This document shows positions 61,348-64,000 of a stretch of 64,000 nt of DNA, one piece after another. Under the pieces are notes generated by a model. It searched no databases, was not told where the DNA came from, and saw nothing but the letters and a program-made list of their open reading frames with translations. The position numbers and the translations under genes were made by a program. Each line of letters starts with the position of its first letter. Positions within the stretch are counted from its first letter, which is position 1. The stretch is from an uncultured Chryseobacterium sp. (GTDB lineage: Bacteria > Bacteroidota > Bacteroidia > Flavobacteriales > Weeksellaceae), in NCBI GenBank assembly GCA_913778275.1, contig CAJYWN010000008.1, positions 1-64,000 on the forward strand. Direction: 5' to 3'.

Positions 61348-62871
61348 TCATCTCCTCCTGCCCAGACCCAACATTCCAAATACTGCTTTTACACCCTCTC
61401 TTACTAATGTTCCGGTAAAGGTTCGACCTGCTTTGCTTTGGAGAATCTGCTCAAACATTCCCGGCTCTTCTTTTACGGGTTTTGTTTTTTGATTTGCCGG
61501 CGCTTCCGCCGCAGCCTGTTCCATTCTTCTTACCAGCATTTCATACGCCGAATCACGATCCACAACTTTCTCATATTTAGCGACTAAGGCAGATTTACCT
61601 GTCAGTTCGGAAATTTCCGCATCGTTGAGAACATCCATTCTGGATTCAGGAGAAATTAAATAGGTGTGTACCAAAGGTGTAGGAATTCCTTTTTCGTCCA
61701 GAGCCGTTACAAAAGCTTCACCTATTCCCAGATTCTGGATTAAAGCAGGCGCATCATAAAATTCCGTTGTCGGATAATTTTCGACTGCCTTTGTAATTTC
61801 TTTTTTATCTTTTGCAGTAAAACCTCTCAGCGCGTGCTGAATTTTTAAACCTAGTTGAGAGAGCACAGCCTCCGGAACATCCCCGGGTATCTGCGTGATA
61901 AAGTAAATTCCGACCCCTTTGGAACGTATTAATTTTACCATTGTTTCAATCTGGGAAACCAGAGCCTTGGAAGATTCATCGAAAATAAGATGCGCTTCAT
62001 CTATAAACAGCACCAGTTTGGGTTTGCCGCTGTCTCCTTCTTCAGGATATGTCATATAAATTTCTGCAAATAATGAAAGCATAAAAGTGGAAAACAGCTG
62101 AGGCTTGCTCTGAATATCCGCTACCCTTAAAATATTAACTACGCCTTTTCCGTCTCTTGTCTGCAGCAAATCATGCACATCAAAACTTAATTCTCCGAAA
62201 AATTTGGATGCACCCTGCTGTTCCAGCGCTACGATAGACCTCAGCATTGCGCCTAACGAAGAAGACGCTATCGAACCGTAATCTGCAGAAAGTTCTGCTT
62301 TGCCCTGAGGATTTTCCGTGACATACTGAAGCACTTTTTTAAGATCATTCAAATCAATCAGAGGCAATCCTTTATCATCACAATATTTGAAAATAATAGA
62401 CATGATGCTTTGCTGGGTTTCGTTCAGCTGTAAGATTTTACTCAGCAGCACCGGTCCGAACTCCGTAACCGTAGCTCTTAATTTTACGCCTCTTTCTCCG
62501 GAAATGGTCATTAATTCTACCGGGAAATCCTGTGGATGGTACGGAAGCTGTGTTTTGGCATACCGTTCCCGAATGGCAGGATTTTCCTTGCCCGCCTCTG
62601 CAATTCCGGAGAAATCACCTTTAATATCCAATACCAGAGAAGGGATTCCTTTGTGGGAAAGCTGTTCTGCAAAAACCTGAAGAGTCTTGGTTTTCCCCGT
62701 TCCCGTCGCTCCTGCAATAAGTCCGTGACGGTTAATCGTCTTTAAAGGAATAGTAACATTCATTTCGGGCACCACTTCCCCGTCCAGCATTCCTTTTCCC
62801 AAAATAATATATTCTCCTTTTGAAGCATATTTTGCATTCAGTTCTTCAATAAATTGTGTTTTGTCTGCCAT
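61348..62871 (-). CDS. HerA/DUF853-type ATPase (YjgR-like)
   Basis: A 507-residue P-loop ATPase with GATGTGKT (54-61) and VLFIDEAHLIF. The helicase HerA-like family has this length and the DUF853 core; E. coli YjgR is the nearest named protein. The Ala/Pro/Lys-rich stretch ~465-475 precedes a short C-terminal helix. Substrate unknown; a NurA partner is not visible. Monocistronic. Confidence 0.85.
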   Translation of the reverse strand: MADKTQFIEELNAKYASKGEYIILGKGMLDGEVVPEMNVTIPLKTINRHGLIAGATGTGKTKTLQVFAEQLSHKGIPSLVLDIKGDFSGIAEAGKENPAIRERYAKTQLPYHPQDFPVELMTISGERGVKLRATVTEFGPVLLSKILQLNETQQSIMSIIFKYCDDKGLPLIDLNDLKKVLQYVTENPQGKAELSADYGSIASSSLGAMLRSIVALEQQGASKFFGELSFDVHDLLQTRDGKGVVNILRVADIQSKPQLFSTFMLSLFAEIYMTYPEEGDSGKPKLVLFIDEAHLIFDESSKALVSQIETMVKLIRSKGVGIYFITQIPGDVPEAVLSQLGLKIQHALRGFTAKDKKEITKAVENYPTTEFYDAPALIQNLGIGEAFVTALDEKGIPTPLVHTYLISPESRMDVLNDAEISELTGKSALVAKYEKVVDRDSAYEMLVRRMEQAAAEAPANQKTKPVKEEPGMFEQILQSKAGRTFTGTLVREGVKAVFGMLGLGRRR

Positions 62872-63138
62872 TGAATTTTTTACATAAATATAATTTTTTT
62901 TAAAATATGAACCCCGTCAAGTTTTTATCATGATTAATTTCAGTCTGCATATATTAACAAATATACCTAACTTAGTACCACATAATCCTGCATAAGTATT
63001 ATAATTGCCGCATTATGAGAAGGTCCGGACTTTATAGATTTATTCTATTGTCATAGATTTTTTTATTTTGCTTTTTTTCAGAAAATAAACACGATTTTTG
63101 CAGATATTAAAAAAAACTTAAAACAGTTACACCACATA

Positions 63139-64000
63139 ATGAAAGTCGAACAAATATATACCGGATGTCTGGCTCAGGGTGCCTATTATATCGTATCCGA
63201 AAACGAGGCAGCAATTATTGATCCTTTAAGAGAGGTAAAGCCTTATCTTGATCGTCTGGAGAAAGACAATGTAACACTAAAATATATTTTTGAAACGCAT
63301 TTCCATGCAGATTTTGTTTCGGGCCACCTGGATCTGAGCAAAAAAACAGGAGCACCTATCGTTTACGGACCTACTGCACAACCGGAATTCGACGCCATTA
63401 TTGCGGAAGATAACCAGGTTTTTGAGCTTGGAGAAGTAAAAATAAAAGTTCTTCATACGCCGGGCCACACGATGGAAAGTACCACCTATCTTCTTATTGA
63501 CGAAAATGGGGAGGAAACTGCTATTTTCACCGGAGACACTTTATTCCTGGGAGATGTCGGAAGACCGGATCTTGCCCAGAAGGCAACCAACCTTACCCAG
63601 GAAGACCTTGCAGGAATTTTGTACGACAGCCTGCAGACGAAGATTATGCCGCTTGATGACAGCATTACCGTCTATCCGGCACATGGAGCCGGTTCTGCCT
63701 GTGGGAAAAATATGCAGAAAGAAACCGTTGATCTATTAGGCAATCAGAAAAGGACAAATTATGCACTGAATCAGCCGGATAAAGAATCTTTTGTAAAAGA
63801 AGTTCTTGACGGGTTAACAGCGCCTCCTAAATATTTCGGGATGAATGTTGCCATGAATAAAGGTGGCTACGAAAGCCTCGATGTGGTAATGGATAAAGGA
63901 TTGACCGCAATTTCCGCTGAAGATTTTGAAGCCTACGCAGAAGACACCGGTGCGTTGATTTTAGATACAAGAAGTCCCGCAGAATTTCACAAAGGATTCA
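63139..64000 (+). CDS. MBL-fold hydrolase fused to rhodanese domain (cut by right edge)
   Basis: The first 287 residues are present. The metallo-beta-lactamase fold shows the metal motif HFHADFVSGH (~54-63), HTPGHTMES (~111-119), GDTLF (~135) and PAHG (~175). After ~260 a rhodanese domain begins (ALILDTRSPAEF). This is the persulfide-dioxygenase or CstB-like type that oxidises sulfane sulfur; a detoxification role is inferred. ATG at 63139 gives the standard MKVEQIYTGCLAQGAYYI start. The stop codon is beyond the window. Confidence 0.88.
   Translation, partial: MKVEQIYTGCLAQGAYYIVSENEAAIIDPLREVKPYLDRLEKDNVTLKYIFETHFHADFVSGHLDLSKKTGAPIVYGPTAQPEFDAIIAEDNQVFELGEVKIKVLHTPGHTMESTTYLLIDENGEETAIFTGDTLFLGDVGRPDLAQKATNLTQEDLAGILYDSLQTKIMPLDDSITVYPAHGAGSACGKNMQKETVDLLGNQKRTNYALNQPDKESFVKEVLDGLTAPPKYFGMNVAMNKGGYESLDVVMDKGLTAISAEDFEAYAEDTGALILDTRSPAEFHKGF

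Noticed and set aside
1..64000. tRNA, rRNA, tmRNA, CRISPR arrays
   Set aside because: No cloverleaf with a T-loop GTTCGAnTC signature, no rRNA-like segment and no regularly spaced direct repeats were seen by eye.

Overview
The window reads as a chromosomal segment of a Flavobacteriia member of the Bacteroidota, most likely Chryseobacterium or a close relative. This is inferred from protein character, from promoters with the Bacteroidota -7 box TAnnTTTG close to start codons, from the absence of Shine-Dalgarno sequences, from type III glutamine synthetase, and from gene orders typical of the group (mreBCD-mrdA-rodA; bamD-rpoZ-coaBC-DUF4835-recN). I found no rRNA, tRNA or CRISPR array. Both edges cut genes: an IS110-type transposase on the left and an MBL-rhodanese protein on the right.

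Layout. 0-4.2 kb: transposase tail, truC, glyS, a serine hydrolase, and two copies of a palindromic interspersed repeat. 4.3-12.9 kb: accessory stress region. It holds a DnaE2-type polymerase and a Y-family polymerase, divergent from an S24 (LexA-like) regulator. Next come an endolysin-like M15 peptidase, a patatin phospholipase, a very acidic 57-residue ORF and a WYL-domain regulator. Those last four genes each have their own promoter with the same palindrome, CGWCANGTTYTGTCG, placed exactly 11 bp before the -7 box. 12.9-24.3 kb: housekeeping genes (tadA, coaX, an M1 peptidase, a protein with a nucleoside-phosphorylase-like motif, glnN, an NlpC/P60 lipoprotein, a pentapeptide protein). 24.4-30.1 kb: the cell-elongation operon. 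30.5-34.5 kb: the heme genes hemA, hemC, hemD and hemE. 34.6-38.4 kb: an AT-rich orphan gene, a nitroreductase and an ABC exporter pair. 38.7-44.1 kb: the bamD-to-recN operon. 44.2-47.7 kb: a TetR regulator, a TatD-like hydrolase, tcdA, rnpA and small membrane proteins. 47.7-54.9 kb: an acidic TPR protein, lptE, a membrane protein, a sigma-54 activator, a truncated DUF1016 gene and miaB. 55-64 kb: two secreted TonB-C-like proteins, a pyruvate oxidase, lysA, a DEDDh exonuclease, a HerA-like ATPase and the MBL-rhodanese protein.

How the parts work together. The best candidate for an undescribed system is the four-promoter WYL regulon at 9.5-12.9 kb. A phospholipase and a cytoplasmic peptidoglycan endopeptidase under one damage- or phage-type regulator would suit a self-lysis or abortive-infection response, and the neighbouring mutagenic polymerase cassette points to DNA-damage sensing. 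This is inference; the operator and promoter architecture itself is directly visible. A second notable structure is a family of at least four intergenic elements with related ends and unrelated palindromic cores.
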